A stretch of DNA of 64,000 nt from positions 1 through 64,000 of the forward strand of contig OENT01000359.1 of assembly GCA_900239685.1 (NCBI GenBank), in the 5' to 3' direction. Numbering within the stretch: the first letter of the stretch is position 1; every line of letters starts with the position of its first letter. Positions 25,101 to 39,600 of the stretch are shown piece after piece. The position numbers were made by a program, and so were the translations under genes. The DNA is from Rotaria macrura. Its lineage: Eukaryota > Rotifera > Eurotatoria > Philodinida > Philodinidae. Below the pieces are notes generated by a model. That model ran no database searches. It saw only the letters and a program-made list of their open reading frames with translations, and was not told the origin of the DNA.

Positions 25101-27076
25101 TCTAATTGATATGCAAAATAAAATCATGCTGTTTTTCATTTTTTTCTCCACAACAATTCTTGTGCTGTTTTTCTTACTCTTGCATAACATTCTTAAAATG
25201 AAGTTGTCCTTAAAATATATGATTCATCAGAGCACTTTACACTGTAGATGAGTACATTCAAGGTTAGTGTGCTTTCATAGAAGGTAAAAACGCATTAATT
25301 TTTCATCTCAATAGAAAAATTTGAATGAAAAGACAATAAACCAAGTCGCCATTGTTTAATATTTAGCAGACTTTCTGTATAATATATGACCAAAAGTAAC
25401 CAATTCCTATTTAATCCATGATTCTGTTCAAAGAAAATCTTCATATTAACAAATTTGTGCTAATCTTCTCGTGATTAACTAGGGAGCTTCTTATACAATC
25501 TCATGCGATATTTGAATTTGTAAATTTTTTTTTTTTGTAAAACTACATGAAAATTGTCTACAAATCCACATTTCTAAAATAAATCATGATAAATCTTTCA
25601 ATAAACCGATAGTGCTAGAAAAGAATATCGATCATTTCTAATTCCGATGAATGCGAACATAGAAGATATGAAGTAGAATTTGTGTCAGAAAATGGGGGTC
25701 CGAACCGATTAATTCAAATATCGTCTTAATGATATATAGAACAATTGTATTGAGTATATATCAATTGTAAAATCACTCGTTATCGTGTTGTTCAATCATC
25801 TGCATAGAAGATGAAGTTAAATTTAATGTTGAAAATTTATTCAAAGAATAAACATATGAAAAAGTACTCATTCTACAGAGTACAATGTTTACTGTCAAAT
25901 TATGTATTCACAAGAAAAAATTAATTGACAACAGACGCGCAACAATAGATAAAACTGAGTAATATTACATTGGTTTTGAATAGATTAAATGGCCACATGA
26001 TAGTCTGAAAATTTTTGAACGTTAATTCCGCAAGAATCTAGTTTATATCTCTTCGTTCTATAGCGAAAAACAAGAAAATGTATAATTGCTCATAGTTATT
26101 CAAGTTCATTTAGAACTGAAAATAAATATCTAATAAATAATAGTACAAATGTACTATGTCTAATTTCATTCAAATTCTTTTGCTCTCGTTATAGTTTTGA
26201 TATTCTTACTTGTCTTCTTGTTGATTGAAACTTCGTGCCATGGTACATATAATCATTGGTCGTATGAGTTTACCTTTACCATCGAAATGATATTTCGCTA
26301 AATCATCTAATTCTTGCAGACTACATCCTAAATGCTAAAAGAAAAACGAAAAACAATGTAGATATGCAGAAGTCAGATGAGAATTAAAATTATTAATAAA
26401 TAATATGAAGACGTAAGAATTCGATAGTATATCAGATTTAAAGTTTCATAAAATTCAAACGAAAATTAATATTTATTCATTTTGATAGGAAAATAAATAC
26501 TACAATGTTTGAACGTTATAAATCGTGTCGATAGGTACCTGTTTGATTGCGTGAGATAACATATAGTTCAAATAGATCGAAACGTTCATTGAATCGAATA
26601 CTCAAAGCTACTTATATTCTCGTTTTGTACATTTGTAACAATGTAAAGTATTGAGTCTTTGACATTTTTACACGTGTTCATGTTTTGCAGAGTGTATGTG
26701 TATGTGTTTAAAGAATTTTCATGTTCTTTTTGATTGAACATAAATAGAAGTAATGAAATTGAATGAGTCTTCACTTATGATAAATCCATAAAAACTATTG
26801 ATTCTTAATTTTCATCATTAATTGGAAATGACGAAACTTTAGCAAAGAAGAAAATTCAAAAGAAACAAGCAAACATGAACTAAAAAATCAATAGAGATTT
26901 ACTTGTAGAATGTCTTGATGAATTAAATCAAGATCTTCTTTAATTACATTTATTGTTGGTTGAATTTCTTCATTAGGTTTTTTTGGATTTGTAACACCTA
27001 GGGATGTATGTCGACATTGTCGAGTAAGTATTGAACGTGTCAAAATTCGTTTTGGAAGATAACGAATTGTAAACAT
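22171..27076 (-). CDS. PDSS1: Decaprenyl/solanesyl diphosphate synthase subunit 1 (long-chain prenyltransferase)
   Basis: Eight exons: 26903-27076, 26210-26334, 23456-23597, 23293-23404, 23114-23223, 22817-23023, 22664-22744, 22171-22326, encoding 368 residues. The enzyme condenses isopentenyl units into the polyprenyl tail of ubiquinone, normally in the mitochondrial matrix. The two Asp-rich magnesium sites are intact: DDVVD (about 124-128) and DDLLD (about 255-259). The substrate-binding [10 protein letters not shown] (residues 76-85) and GEFMQL (about 185-190) are also present. The first 30 residues are rich in Arg, Ser and Thr with almost no acid residues, fitting a mitochondrial presequence. 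Intron 2 is about 2.6 kb and holds a large palindrome at 24678. The gene is divergent from myosin VII and upstream of ACOT13. Splice frames close exactly, so the model is strong. Confidence 0.93.
23598..26209 (-). other. Large PDSS1 intron 2 (about 2.6 kb)
   Basis: This is non-coding between the exons encoding the FDGKGK and first DDxxD motifs. It contains the near-perfect palindrome at 24678-24965 and otherwise AT-rich sequence without recognisable genes. Confidence 0.8.
24678..24965. mobile_element. Near-perfect palindromic element (foldback/MITE-like)
   Basis: The left arm (about 24678-24799) begins GACGTTTCGTATC and runs through TAATACG/CGTATTAGTCA. The right arm (about 24841-24965) is its reverse complement. 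The central 70 bp or so of each arm match almost perfectly, with more divergence toward the tips. The loop is about 40 bp and includes AGGATTCAATCCT, itself a small palindrome. It has no coding capacity and lies inside PDSS1 intron 2. I could not identify a target duplication. It is most likely a young non-autonomous DNA transposon. Confidence 0.75.
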
Positions 27077-27684
27077 TAATTTTAAAATATCTGAAATATG
27101 ACTTTTTGTGGTTCGTTTCGATTGAGTCGTGTTTTTCTTTTTCTAATTCGATAGGGTGGACCAATTCTATTTGTCTTTTCCTTCAACTCGTGCGGCGGTT
27201 TTATCGATTCGTGTGATGGTAATTGAAAAGAAACCAATAGGATAGTAGTTGAAAACCACTCAATTCTCCATATACGCAACTTTTCAAAAGAGGACGCCCA
27301 TTTTCATTGAAGAACTAAAACAATTGAGTGTCACTCGATGGGGATAGATAAGACAAACTAAATCTCACAATATTTTGGCAATGATGAAAATTTAAAACAA
27401 ATGAATGTCAATAATTCAATATCCATAAAAGTTTTCAAGACCTAGTTTGTATTGTATTTGATGGCTTTCCGCATGATTGATTGAGATTTTCGTCTTTCTC
27501 TTTTTTTTTCTTCATTTTTGCGCTGTTTCATCTGCACCTGAGCATGACTTTGATCATCTACGAGAAAAAAAATCAATCATTCTTGTTTTATCACTCTCTC
27601 ACGAAGGACATTAAGTGAGTAATTATACGATCGCACGACAATAACAATCAGTAGTTTTTTTTTGGTGTTATTTTTATCGGCAAT
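27077..27684. promoter_or_regulatory. Shared upstream region of divergent PDSS1 and myosin VII genes
   Basis: These 608 bp separate the two start codons. On the minus strand ATATTTCAG at about 27091 could be a leader splice acceptor for PDSS1. A possible small exon lies at 27442-27557. No TATA box or other core element stood out. Confidence 0.4.
27442..27557 (-). CDS. Possible small terminal exon or short peptide (Lys/Arg-rich)
   Basis: On the minus strand TTTCTCGTAG precedes an open stretch of 37 codons ending in TAG at 27442. It is Lys/Arg/Glu-rich and ends IMRKAIKYNTN. It looks coding by codon style and acceptor quality, but no partner exon is visible in the 120 bp upstream. Read from its first internal in-frame Met it would be a 29-residue basic peptide. 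A-rich low complexity could imitate this. I do not recognise it. Confidence 0.25.
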
Positions 27685-30600
27685 ATGGCGACCGTAAGTT
27701 GAAATATTGGAACTAGTAAAATTTTTATTCGTTCGTTACTGTTTTAGACTGCTTATGTTTGGCTGCCACCCGATAAACAGGGTGAATTCGATGTTGAAAT
27801 AGGTGCTCGAGTTATTGATGTTAATCAAACTCAACTTAAAGTTGTTGATGACAATGGAAAGGTATTTGAACTGAGAAAACCAAACATATGATATGCTTTT
27901 TCATCTAACTGATGTTGCTCTATTTAGGAACGGACAATACCTAATGATCCAAAAAAGTTTAAAACAATGCACGCAACATCGTTTTCTGATATACAGGATA
28001 TGATTCATTTAGGTGATTTGACTGAAGGAGCCATATGTCGTAATATATTATTACGTTATAATAAAGACAAAATTTATGTAAGCTTGTTTTAAAAGGTTTC
28101 TAAACTTCTGCAATCATTTTTTATTGTTTTCCTTTGGCATTTAGACTTATATTGGTTCAATTTTAATCGCTGTCAATCCATATACAGCACTTGATCTATA
28201 TAATCAAGAGCATTTACGTTCATATCGTAATAGAAAATTCGGTGATTTAGAACCACATACCTTTGCTATTGGTGATAATGCGTACCAGAATATGTTACGA
28301 GAACGTACTGATCCCAATGCTAAATATAATCAATGTATTATTATTAGGTAAATCATTTGCGAAAGTCGTGAATAACTACATCGAATATGAATCGGATTAT
28401 ATATTTAGTGGTGAATCTGGTGCTGGTAAAACTGAATCAACTAAACACATTCTACAATGTTTAGCTGCTATTAGCGGTACGAAAAAAAATTCCAGTATTG
28501 AACAACAAATACTCGAAGCTAATCCAATAATGGAAGGTAAAAATAATCACATTGAATTTTATGTCTAAGAAAATAAAATTAAAATTAATGTTGTGTTGTT
28601 TTTGTATAGCATTTGGAAATGCTAAAACAATTCGAAACGATAATAGTAGTCGATTTGGTAAATATATAACTGTAAATTTTGATACTAATGGTGTTATTGC
28701 CAATGCATTGATTGATCAATATTTACTTGAAAAAATTCGTATTGTTTCACAAGTAAACTTCTATTTAACATCTAATCTATGATTTTTCGTATTTGTTTCT
28801 ATCGTCATAGGCAAAGGAAGAGCGAAATTATCATATATTTTATTGTGTTCTATCCGGCCTGGGTAATGAAGAACGAAGCAAATTAAAATTGACAAAAGCA
28901 TCTGATTTTTTTTACTTAAACAAAGTATACGTTTATCATGAATGACTTGTATGTATATGATATCGATATCATTTAGAGTACACCGGTGTGTGACACACGT
29001 AATGATGCTGAAGAATGGAAAACGATTCGTCATGCATGCAAAGTTTTAATGTTTACGGATGAAGAACTCTATGAAGTTTTACGTATATTAGCTGTTGTCT
29101 TACATCTCGGCAATATTCAATATGTTGGTAAGTATTTAGCAAATGAATTTGATGAATAAAGATTCACGACATTCGATCTTTCATAATCATTGATGTATGA
29201 AAATTCTATTAGCCACTTTTGACTAATCTTATTTTTCGACTCTACTCTTAGTTCGTTTTTATAAATATCTCAATTGAGTACAAAAATAGATAGGTGATTC
29301 AACCATGACTCTAGCATTTATTAAGCGTAATCTTCTACGTTCTCATCCGCTCGATGACTCAATTCAATTATGAGTATTATTCATCTCTTTGATTTGATAG
29401 TACAATCGTCCAAAGGCGAGGAAGGTGTCTCAATAAAAGATCCAAAATTAGTTGAATTTATTTCTTCACTTCTACAAGTAAGAAAAATAAAAAAAAAAAG
29501 ATTCAAAGATGAAGAAAAGAACGAACAAGAGAACGTTTATTTCATTAGGTGGATGCTAAACAATTAACGAAAGCATTGACTACAAGAACTCTTGAAGTCA
29601 ATGAAGGTAAAGTAGCAAGAAAACTGAGCACATCGTCTGCTGCAGATGTTAGGTAAGATTACATATCACAATTTTATTTGCATTTGCCAATGTATATTTC
29701 ACTCGTAGGGATGCATTTGTCAAAGGAATCTATGGACAAATGTTTGAATGGTTAATTGATAGAATTAATGCAGCGATGAATAATAAAAGTAGTATCAATC
29801 GTCGAACACAATCCGACGAGCAGTTACGTTCAGTTGGTGTACTCGATATATTTGGTTTTGAGAAATTTGAACAAAACAGGTTAGGTTAATTGACATAGTG
29901 ACTTTTGAAATTGAGCAAAATAAATTCACGAATGTATCTAGTTTTGAACAGTTATGCATTAATTATACAAATGAAGAATTACAACAATTTTTCGTTCATT
30001 ATGTTTTTAAACTTGAACAAGTAAAATTTAATTCGTTACTTCTTTTTTTCTCACTTGTTTGTCTAAACAAAACCGAACTTTATTTCGTAGACTGAATACG
30101 AAAAAGAAGGTGTCAATTGGAAAAAGATTTCTTTCGTTGATAATCAAGATATAATTGATTTATTAGCACGTAATCGTATGAGTATTATATCCATGATTGA
30201 TGAAGAAATGATCGTGCCACAAGGTTCAGATCAAACATTATGTAATAAACTTCAACAACAACATGGTAAAAACAAAAATTTCATTGCGCAATCATCACGT
30301 CAAGTACAAAAGTCACTTATATTTGGTGTTAAGCATTTTGCTGGACCTGTATCATATGATTGTACTAGTAAGTTATATTAATTAAATATATTTGGTATTT
30401 CTGTTTTTTTGATACCAAAATAAACTTATTTTCTTTTCTATTCGTTTACAGATTTTCTTGAAAAAAATCGTGATACATTTAGTAATGATTTAAAACATGT
30501 TTTATCCAAAAGTACTAATCGTCTGATCCAAACAATATTTCCACTTGAATCATTGAATCTTGTAAGTTATAATTATATGCATTCGATTTTCAAATCATAT

Positions 30601-33600
30601 GTCTCTGATAGAATAATTAATATTAAATTGAGACATTTAATTTTTAACTTGTCAATTGCAAAAGTTGTCTAATGAGATATATTTCATAGTAAACCAAATT
30701 CTGATTTGTCGACATGTTTCTCTATGATGATCTGTGATAAGATACAATGATCATTGATCCAATACATTGCTAATTGTATTGGAATGATATGTGTAGTCGT
30801 TAGATGAAAAGTATCTAACTACTGTTTCGTCATGTCAGTAACTGACGTGAGCATATAAAGTCTCGTGCATCGCATGCACAGTTCTACTCTAGAAATATCT
30901 TCAAAAATGGTCTTGTCACTTATTTAATTTTAAATAGATATAACTTATCAGGCAGATTTCTACAAACTTTCATAGTTTTATAAGCAATAGATTATCTGCC
31001 GCTAAAGCATCCAGTTGAAAATTTCTTAATTTTTATAACCTCGACCTACAATCGCACAGTCTGCTTATGAAATTCACGACAAACGACCTAACTGATAAAC
31101 GAATGATTTCGAGAAGTCTATCATTCCGTTATTTTAAATAAATTTTCAATTCCAATAGTCACCGGTAAATGACACTTTGATGTTTGTCTTAAATTCAATC
31201 CTGCAAAACGGTCGATTTATCACACAAGAATAGCAGGATATTCAAAGACAATAGATAGACCTGAAATTCTATTGCTTTCAAATATTACTTTTTAAACAAA
31301 TGCAAAAGAAACTAATTAATAATCTAATTAATAATCATTCGAATAATCATAGACTTGTACTCTTGAAGCAATAAACGACAGACTAGATACATCGTATTTC
31401 CTTTATTTGTTGGGTAAACAAGATTCTACCAAGTAGATATCACGAAGTTTGTGTTCATACAAATTCCCAAGGGTTCCCCAAAACGCAAACACACTTCAAA
31501 TGCATTTTCAAAAGTTTCTCAACTTCTAATAATTTGTAAATGCATTTGGATTCCAATTTGGAACAAGTCGTTATTGGTTCCTGTGAACGTGAACATGGGG
31601 ACTCTTCAGATTTTCCGGGTCTCACAAACTCTGCCCGCATTTGCCTTCTTGGAAGTGCAATCCGAAACTAACACCGATAATTAACAAGTCAACATACGAA
31701 AGATATCTTACTTCAATAGTTGAGTGTTCTTCTTAAAATCACACCACATTGAAGGTTTCTTCCTTGATCTTTTGTATTTTTTTTAATGACGCAATATATT
31801 TTTGATTTGCTTTTATCAAAAATCTTCCGAAATTACTTTACTTTGAATCCGTAAAGAAAATATGTCTTAAAAGGATGATAGAAAACGTAAACCATCATTA
31901 GCTGCACAATTTCGCAAATCACTCGAAGTTCTTCTCAATACTCTTCGTCAATGTGAACCATTCTTTATTCGCTGTATTAAACCAAATGAATTCAAAGCTG
32001 TTCATGTACGTAACTGTTCTTTTCTATTTTAACAAGAAACGAAAATATTAAAAATAAAATTCACAGAACTTCGATCGAGAACGTGTCGTACAACAACTTC
32101 GTTATTCTGGTATGATGGAAACAATAAATATTCGTCGCATCGGTTATCCAATACGTCATGATTTTAACGAATTCGTTCATCGTTATGCTGCCATAGCACC
32201 ATCACTTGAACGTATGCATAAAAAGGCCGAGGCACGTGGAGATCGTAGTGATCAACGGCAAATAGCAACTAAAATTTGTGAAATAGCCTTAGCTGGACAA
32301 GATTATCAAATCGGAAAAACTAAAGTGTTTCTTAAAGATGAACATGATGCTATGTTAGAACATGCCAGACAAAAGGTTATTGCTGATCGTATATCAGCAT
32401 TACAACGTGCTGTACGTCGTTATTATGCTGAACGACAATTTCAACGAACAAAAAAATTAATTAAATGGCTAGAACAATCATGGCTGTGTTATGCTGAAAG
32501 ACGTGCTTATTGCGAAGTAGATGTTTGAATGGAACTACATACGTCATAGATGTTTATTTTTCTTTTAATTTTCTCGTAATAGATGCGTCTCGGTTTTCGT
32601 CGTTTACAAGCATTGTACGATATGCAACATATTGGAGAAAAACAAAAACTCTATTATGAAACTTTACCTCGTATTCAGGTTTCTTGAATCGATTACAATA
32701 AGACGAAAAATTCATTGTATTTATGATTTTCAGACTTTGAGCAAAGGACATTTAGCACGGAAGAATGCTCGTTTTCGACCAAAAGCGTTTGGTATTCTTC
32801 AGGAAAAAGTTCTTCAATATTTAGGATGGCGCGATGTACGACGTGAACAAATCAAGGTACAAAAAAAGAAAAGCAACGATCTGTTTGATCATTATGATAT
32901 GACTTGATTTTAGGCAATGAAATTAGAAGAATACGAAAAGTTTCGAAAAGAAGAGGAAGAATTGTTAACACCAGAATTAGGACCAGAAAAGGCTCGTGAA
33001 GCCGCACAAGCAGCATATGATGCACGTTTGAACAGTTTAGAAGAAGACATACATGAACAGTTACGTGCTGACATAACTCGAGCTCGTGAAAAACGTTCTG
33101 GACTTCCAAGACGTTATAGAGATGATCGTACAGATGGGGAAGATGGTGCACCAGGAGTTAGTCAATAACGATATTTTTCTGTAAGACATTAAACTTTCTT
33201 ATTTTTAGTTACAACGCCAATTAAAACAAGAATCAGATCCATTTAAAAGTGATGTTTCAAGAAATTCATTTGAAAAATTTGCTGCCAAATATTTTCAACA
33301 TGGTTATGATAGTAAACATACGACAAGCGATCTTATTCGACCATTACTTGATCTTAAGTCTACTATTGATCAAAAAGTAATACTCATCGTTGTGTTCTTT
33401 AAAAATTCATTCAATTAAATTCATTGATATATTAGGCAGCCGTAGCAATCTTTCAAACAATAATGCGATTCATGGGAGATAGAGAAGATATTAGTCCGCC
33501 AGTAAAGAGTGCAAAAAATGATAAAGAATCTCAACGTTTAGAATCTCAATATGATATTCTTGTATCTGAACTTTATCCGATAATCGTTCAACAACATCAA

Positions 33601-36600
33601 TCAAAAATTGAAGAAGAAGAAGATCCATATGAAAAGGTAATGCTTTATATGCTTAAATATAAATTTTTCTTTTGTTCTTGTTTCAAGAAAATTCACACTC
33701 AAGAGCGATTTAAAATTTTGTTTACAATGAAATTTCTTTCAGTATCACATTTTGCTATTAACCATGACTCTATATACTAAGTGAACGATATAAAGTAGCT
33801 CGAGTATCTTCATTTTTCAAGTTTTCATTCTTGATAAATCAAGATTCAACTGAAAAGCTTCTTAAATTCTTCATCCAGTACAAATTAACTTGATAAAATT
33901 CACTTATTCAATATTTCATAATACGAGATTCAAGAAACGCTACAGTTCGTACGATGACCTCATCTAATTAAGAGATTAGTTTGTACCAAGTTTTAATTCA
34001 ATGTTTCGTGTAACATGAACTCACTGTTAACAACATCAGTAAAATTTTATTAATCGATGATCTCAATAATGACAACAATCAAGACTTTTTTCTTATTCAT
34101 CGAATACAGAAGGTCAACGTTGAAAAATAGACAGAGCCTGAATAGGCATGCACCGAATCTTCTGGAATTCGGTATATTCGAGTTCGATAATTTCTGTGGT
34201 TTGTTGATGCCCAGAAGTCACTTTTATATGATTTTCGCTGTTCACTAATCCCGACGAAAGAACATTAGAAATATAGGAAAAACTAAGTAACGATTTAGAA
34301 AAATAGATTTCTTAGCCGCGATTCCTAATCTTGTCGAATTCGAGATGATTGGTCTACTTTATTAGACGACGATTAGAGGGTGTCACTTCAACTTTAACAG
34401 TACTCTAAAATTTATATTTAAAAAAATCAAATTTAAAGCAAGTAGATGTCTTTCTAAAGATATTGACAATCATACTCGATGTCTTATGTATGGAAAGAGT
34501 TTTCTGCGAAAATAACGATACTCTGTAAAAGTTAATGATACTAAATTGGGGTCAGAAAATCAAAATTTTAAAATTTACAGTTGCACTTTTTACATTAAAA
34601 CGTGAGATTGAAAATGTGGATATTCGGATTACAAAGTCCCCGAAACCGATTCACTTTTGTCATCCTTTCCTAGAGAAAATAACCATTATTTTCTCTAGGA
34701 AAAAACCTATTTCATTACTCGATGAATCAGTTAAAGACTGTTATGAAACTGATAGAGTATTCAGAATCACTGAGCAGTTCACATTCACGACTGCTGACGT
34801 TAAGGAACATGATCTCTACATCCCTAATCAAAATCGTGTATGAACGAAACTAGGATTCCCAGTCTCTATCCGATCTTCACTGCTTTCATTCCTAAACCTT
34901 TCGATACTTTCTAATACTTTTATTACATGACAAATGATCAACGTGTTGTTGATCTTTTCAGACATAAATGTAAACGAAAATATAAGTAAACAATTAATTT
35001 TTGTAAAAAATAACACATACGAAAAATGTTCACATTTACAGTATTCAAACATTCGTAAACAAAAAACAAGTAATCATACATTGATTGCTTTTGCAATATC
35101 ATAGAAATACTCTTGTGTGAGAAATGAAAAAATGTTAAATCAATATTGTACTATACATTTTTATTTGTTGTCTTAAATAGAAAAAAGTGAAAAGTTTTGG
35201 CACAAAAGCTATGGATCGCATACGAGCATTCAGTAAAAAATCGGTGTATCTTCAAGAACGCTTAAAAAGTGAAAATCCGTTTATCGAAGATCGTCATTTA
35301 ACATCGTTAGAAAAAATTCAAATGATAACAATTTTAGGCATCATACGACGTCGATTAAGGTAGTAATTCAATAGATGTTCTTGTATTTCATAGATGATTT
35401 TCTATGTATCTATTAGAGATGAAATTTTATGTCAGATTTGTAAGCAATTGAATGGTCATCCAGCCATAGGTGAAAAGAAAAGTCGAAATACTGAAAAAAA
35501 TGAACAACGTGAAAACTCGTACATGCGTGGATGGTTTCTGCTGTGTATATGTTTGTACACATTTCCACCGGGCACTAATGTTGGTTCTGTTTTTCTTTTG
35601 TCATTGTTCTAATATGTATTTATTCGAATTCTATTATTGATTGATTTAGTTAGTTCGATTTCTTCGAAATTTTATTCAAAGTGGTTCACCAGCTCTTGCA
35701 GACTTTGCCGAATTTGGATTACGACGAACATATCGTAATGGTTGTCGATGTGAACCGTTGAGTATGGAAGAAATAGGTGCAATTCAACAAGCATCACCAT
35801 TGCAAATTAATGTGAAATTAATTCATGGTGACGTTAAAAAAGCAATCTGTTGTGATTCAGCAACAGTATCGGAGGAAGCATGTTCAGAATTAGCTCGACA
35901 ATTAAACATTACATCAAAATTTGGTTGGTCATTATTCGCTGAGTGTAAATCAGAAGTAAAAATTAAAAAAAAACAAATTCATTGATCTTATTCAAAACAT
36001 AATTTACTTATATACAATCATTCTTTTGCTATTTATTATCTATATAGGGTTATTCTCTTGGTTTTAAAAGTGATCATTTATTTGATGTATTATCACGTCT
36101 TGAAATGGGTGCAATTCAAAAAGCGGAAGATCCTCGTAGTCTTGATATAAATTATGTTTTTTGTAAACAATTATTTGCACCATGGGAGAATCTTGATGAT
36201 GATCCCGTTTCTATTGATCTTATTTATGAACAAATCATCAATGGTGTGTATAGTATTTATCTTTCACCTTCATTTTGCATATGTATTCATTTATTTTCAG
36301 GTATTCGAAATGATGTCTATTCATACGGAAATGGAATGGATATAGAAGAATTCGTATTGCTTGCAGTACAACATTACTATATCATGCATGGAAAAGATAT
36401 CGAACAAGATAAGATGAGAGAAATTATACAAAATGCTTTACCAACATCGTATATTATACCGAATAATGTTGATGGTAAATTATTGGGTAAAAAAAGTAAA
36501 GCCCGAATCAATGAAAATGATATCGAAGGCATGGTAGAACTTGCTGTTCAAAAAGATGATGATGTAAGTTAAAGGAAAACATGAAAAACTATTTAAAAAC

Positions 36601-39600
36601 ATGTAGGATAAAATGTTTTCATTTGATTATCTACTTAAAAGTTTAAACGTGTTATAAAACGACTTAAACAGAAATTTAAATCACGTGAACAAATAAAACG
36701 TGAAATAAAAAAAGATGTCATTCTATATGCACAAACAAGATGGCCAATTACATTCTCACGTGTATTCCAAATACAAATGTTGTCAGGTCCATTAATTGAT
36801 GAAATAGGATTCGGAACTCTGTCGGTTGGACGAGATAAAATTCGATTTTATGCTGATGATACATATATTTTATTGAGTGAAATCAACTATTCCGAAGTTA
36901 CAGATATTGTTGTTGATCAGTATGTCAAATATGCATATACATATGAAATTGGAGATTCTGAATAAAAATTAAAACGATGTTTCTTGTTTTTAGTGATCCA
37001 GTTTTGAATTATCATCATTATATATTACAAACAGTCTATGGAGAATTTACATTTACACTGCCAAGTAAAATAAATAATCTAAATCATTAAGTGATGAGTA
37101 TTTGTTTTTTTTTTTGTTATTGTGATTGAATTTAGTGGGCGCTGATCTTGGAGTTTTACTTCATGACATACATAAAAATTTGAAAGATCGATCAACATTA
37201 GCTATTGCTCAAAAGGATTATAAACCTATAAGTAAAATTCATGAACAAAACAAAAACTATCCTATACAATGCAATTTTTGTATTCTTTTTTTAATTATTT
37301 ACTTAGAACGAGGTGCAGGTAAATTAGAATTACTACGTGGAGATATAATTGTTCTTGATAGTGAGAGCAAAAAGAATATTGAATCAGGCGTAATGACTGG
37401 TATAAATGATCGAACGAATCGAGAAGGAGAATTCCCAGCCGACATTGTGTATATTATACCGTGTACAAGTAAACCAGACTCGAAAGTTTTGGTAAATTGA
37501 TGAATAAAACTATTTTATTTTCTATCTACATGATTGAATCATATTCAAATTTAGCGAGGTCTTGTTTTACATGTAATGAAACGTGCCGTCGATTTGAATC
37601 AAGAAATCGAACTAGAGACTCATGTTAATCTACATACATTAGAAAGTTTTGCTCAGAAATATTTTCGTTCCAAGAAAACGACGGCATGGCATTATCAAGC
37701 AACAGAAATCAAAGGACCTTTATTACATCGTTTTGATGGACAATCTGAACTTTCAGCCAAAGCTGTATCTATGTTTCGTGCTATTATGTTTTACGCAAAA
37801 ATGTCACCACAAGAACGAAAGAAAATTCAACAAAGTGATTTGGATAGTATATTTGATTATGCATTCGAAAAAAATGTAAGTTGTAATCAAATATTGTTTA
37901 GTGTGTGATCTCGTTGCGAGATCATGATACAAAAAATAAGCTGTGTCTAACTACTGTTCGTAAGCACAGTACGATAAGTTTTATTCAAACTATTTTGAAA
38001 CACATTTCTTTATTATCGTTTTCATAAATTATCTACCATAGAAGTAATAGAGAGATGTGATGCATCTCTTAGAGCCCCGATGCTAAAACATTATAAGAAC
38101 ATCTGTCGAGTTCTTCATTTGCCGACTTTTGTCATGATTGAATACATATATTTCTGGGCAAGTAAACATCGATTCATAATTGTATTCAACATTCTGACCG
38201 GTAAACATGAAATAGCTGTGAACAGCGCTAAAATGCCAATGTCAATAGAATTGTATGCATGGTAGCACACTCGTTGGATGGGAAATTTCAAAGACTAATC
38301 ACGAAAACTTGAATGAGAGAACTATCCATAGTTGACTTGCAAATAGTGGATCCGTATTCAATTAATAGTCAGGTCTGCATAAATTTAAATGAATCGATTC
38401 GTGTTTATCGATCTTTTGCATCGTTTGACAATCAGTTTCTTAAATCTGCAATCAATGATAAATTCTTTCCAAGTGACGATCCCATGCATACGTGTATTGT
38501 CTGATAGGATATTTTGAAAGACTTTTTTCTGAATTACTGAAGTTTTATGACGATGTACTAATTGTGAATATTGCCGGTGGGATATTTATTCGAATTCAAA
38601 GACTGATTAGTTTTTTCAGATTGGAACTCAGTAATTTCTAGAGTTGTTGTTTCTTCTTGTATCTTATGTCTGCTGTGATCAATCGATGTAGCGGTGGGGG
38701 GGGGGGGGGGGGGGGTTGGTTTTACAGAAAAAGAAAAGAAAATTATTGTTAATTTTAATTATTTTAGAAAATATTGAAAGAAGAATTATATTGTCAACTA
38801 ATAAAACAATTAACATTCTGTCCAGATTTGAAGATCGAAACACGTATTTGGGAATTAGTCTGGCTTTTAACGGGTGTCCTTGTACCTGGAAAGGTTCTTT
38901 TTCATCATGTGACACTTTTTCTTCGTTCAAGTTCAAATCCAACAGCATTGGATTGTTACAATCGTCTTCAAAAACTTCAAAGGTGAATCTTCCCTTCTTA
39001 TTTTTCTCGATTACTGTTCTATTTTTATTTTAATTGGAATACATGTAGGCAAGGTGATCGTGTTCGTGGTCCACATATTATTGAATGTAATGCAAGTATT
39101 AATCGTGTGAAAATTCGTCAATATGTTCACTTTCCAAATGGACATGAGCAAGATTTTGTCATCGACTCAATAACCAAAGCCAGTGACTTAGTAGCAAATA
39201 TTTGTCGAGAACTTAAATTCTTAGCGGCATCGGCAAGTGGACTTTCATTATATTTAGAAACGGGCAAAAAACGTAAGTAAACCTTGTTTTTCCCCTCATT
39301 GTCTGCATTGATATCTAAATGTGCACACGTATGTATATATATGTTATGCATTGCAGAAGTCAGTATTCCAAGTACGAGCTACTTTTTTGATTTCCTAACA
39401 CAACTTCGAGGTCATGATAAGAGTAAGAATCGATTATTACTGATTCTAATAACTAGTGTATTTTTTGTATTATTTGAAAGAAAAACTTGATTATAAAATA
39501 CATTTCCGACGAAAACTTTGGGTTGATATTATACCGGGTGAAGATAAACAGGCTGATACTATGATTCATTTTTATCAAGAAAAAGAAAACTATATGTTAG

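Noticed and set aside
29293-29372. Open stretch [15 protein letters not shown] following an AG in a myosin VII intron
   Set aside because: It ends in a stop (TGA) before the next donor, and the exon pair on either side joins perfectly without it, matching the myosin VII sequence.
32852-33151. 99-codon minus-strand frame opposite myosin exons
   Set aside because: It is the shadow of the charged myosin segment on the plus strand, which has domain support.
35191-35210. Match of AAAGTTTTGGCACAAAA between a myosin exon and the transposon terminus at 45354
   Set aside because: It is 17 bases long inside a conserved coding sequence with no further similarity on either side; treated as coincidence.
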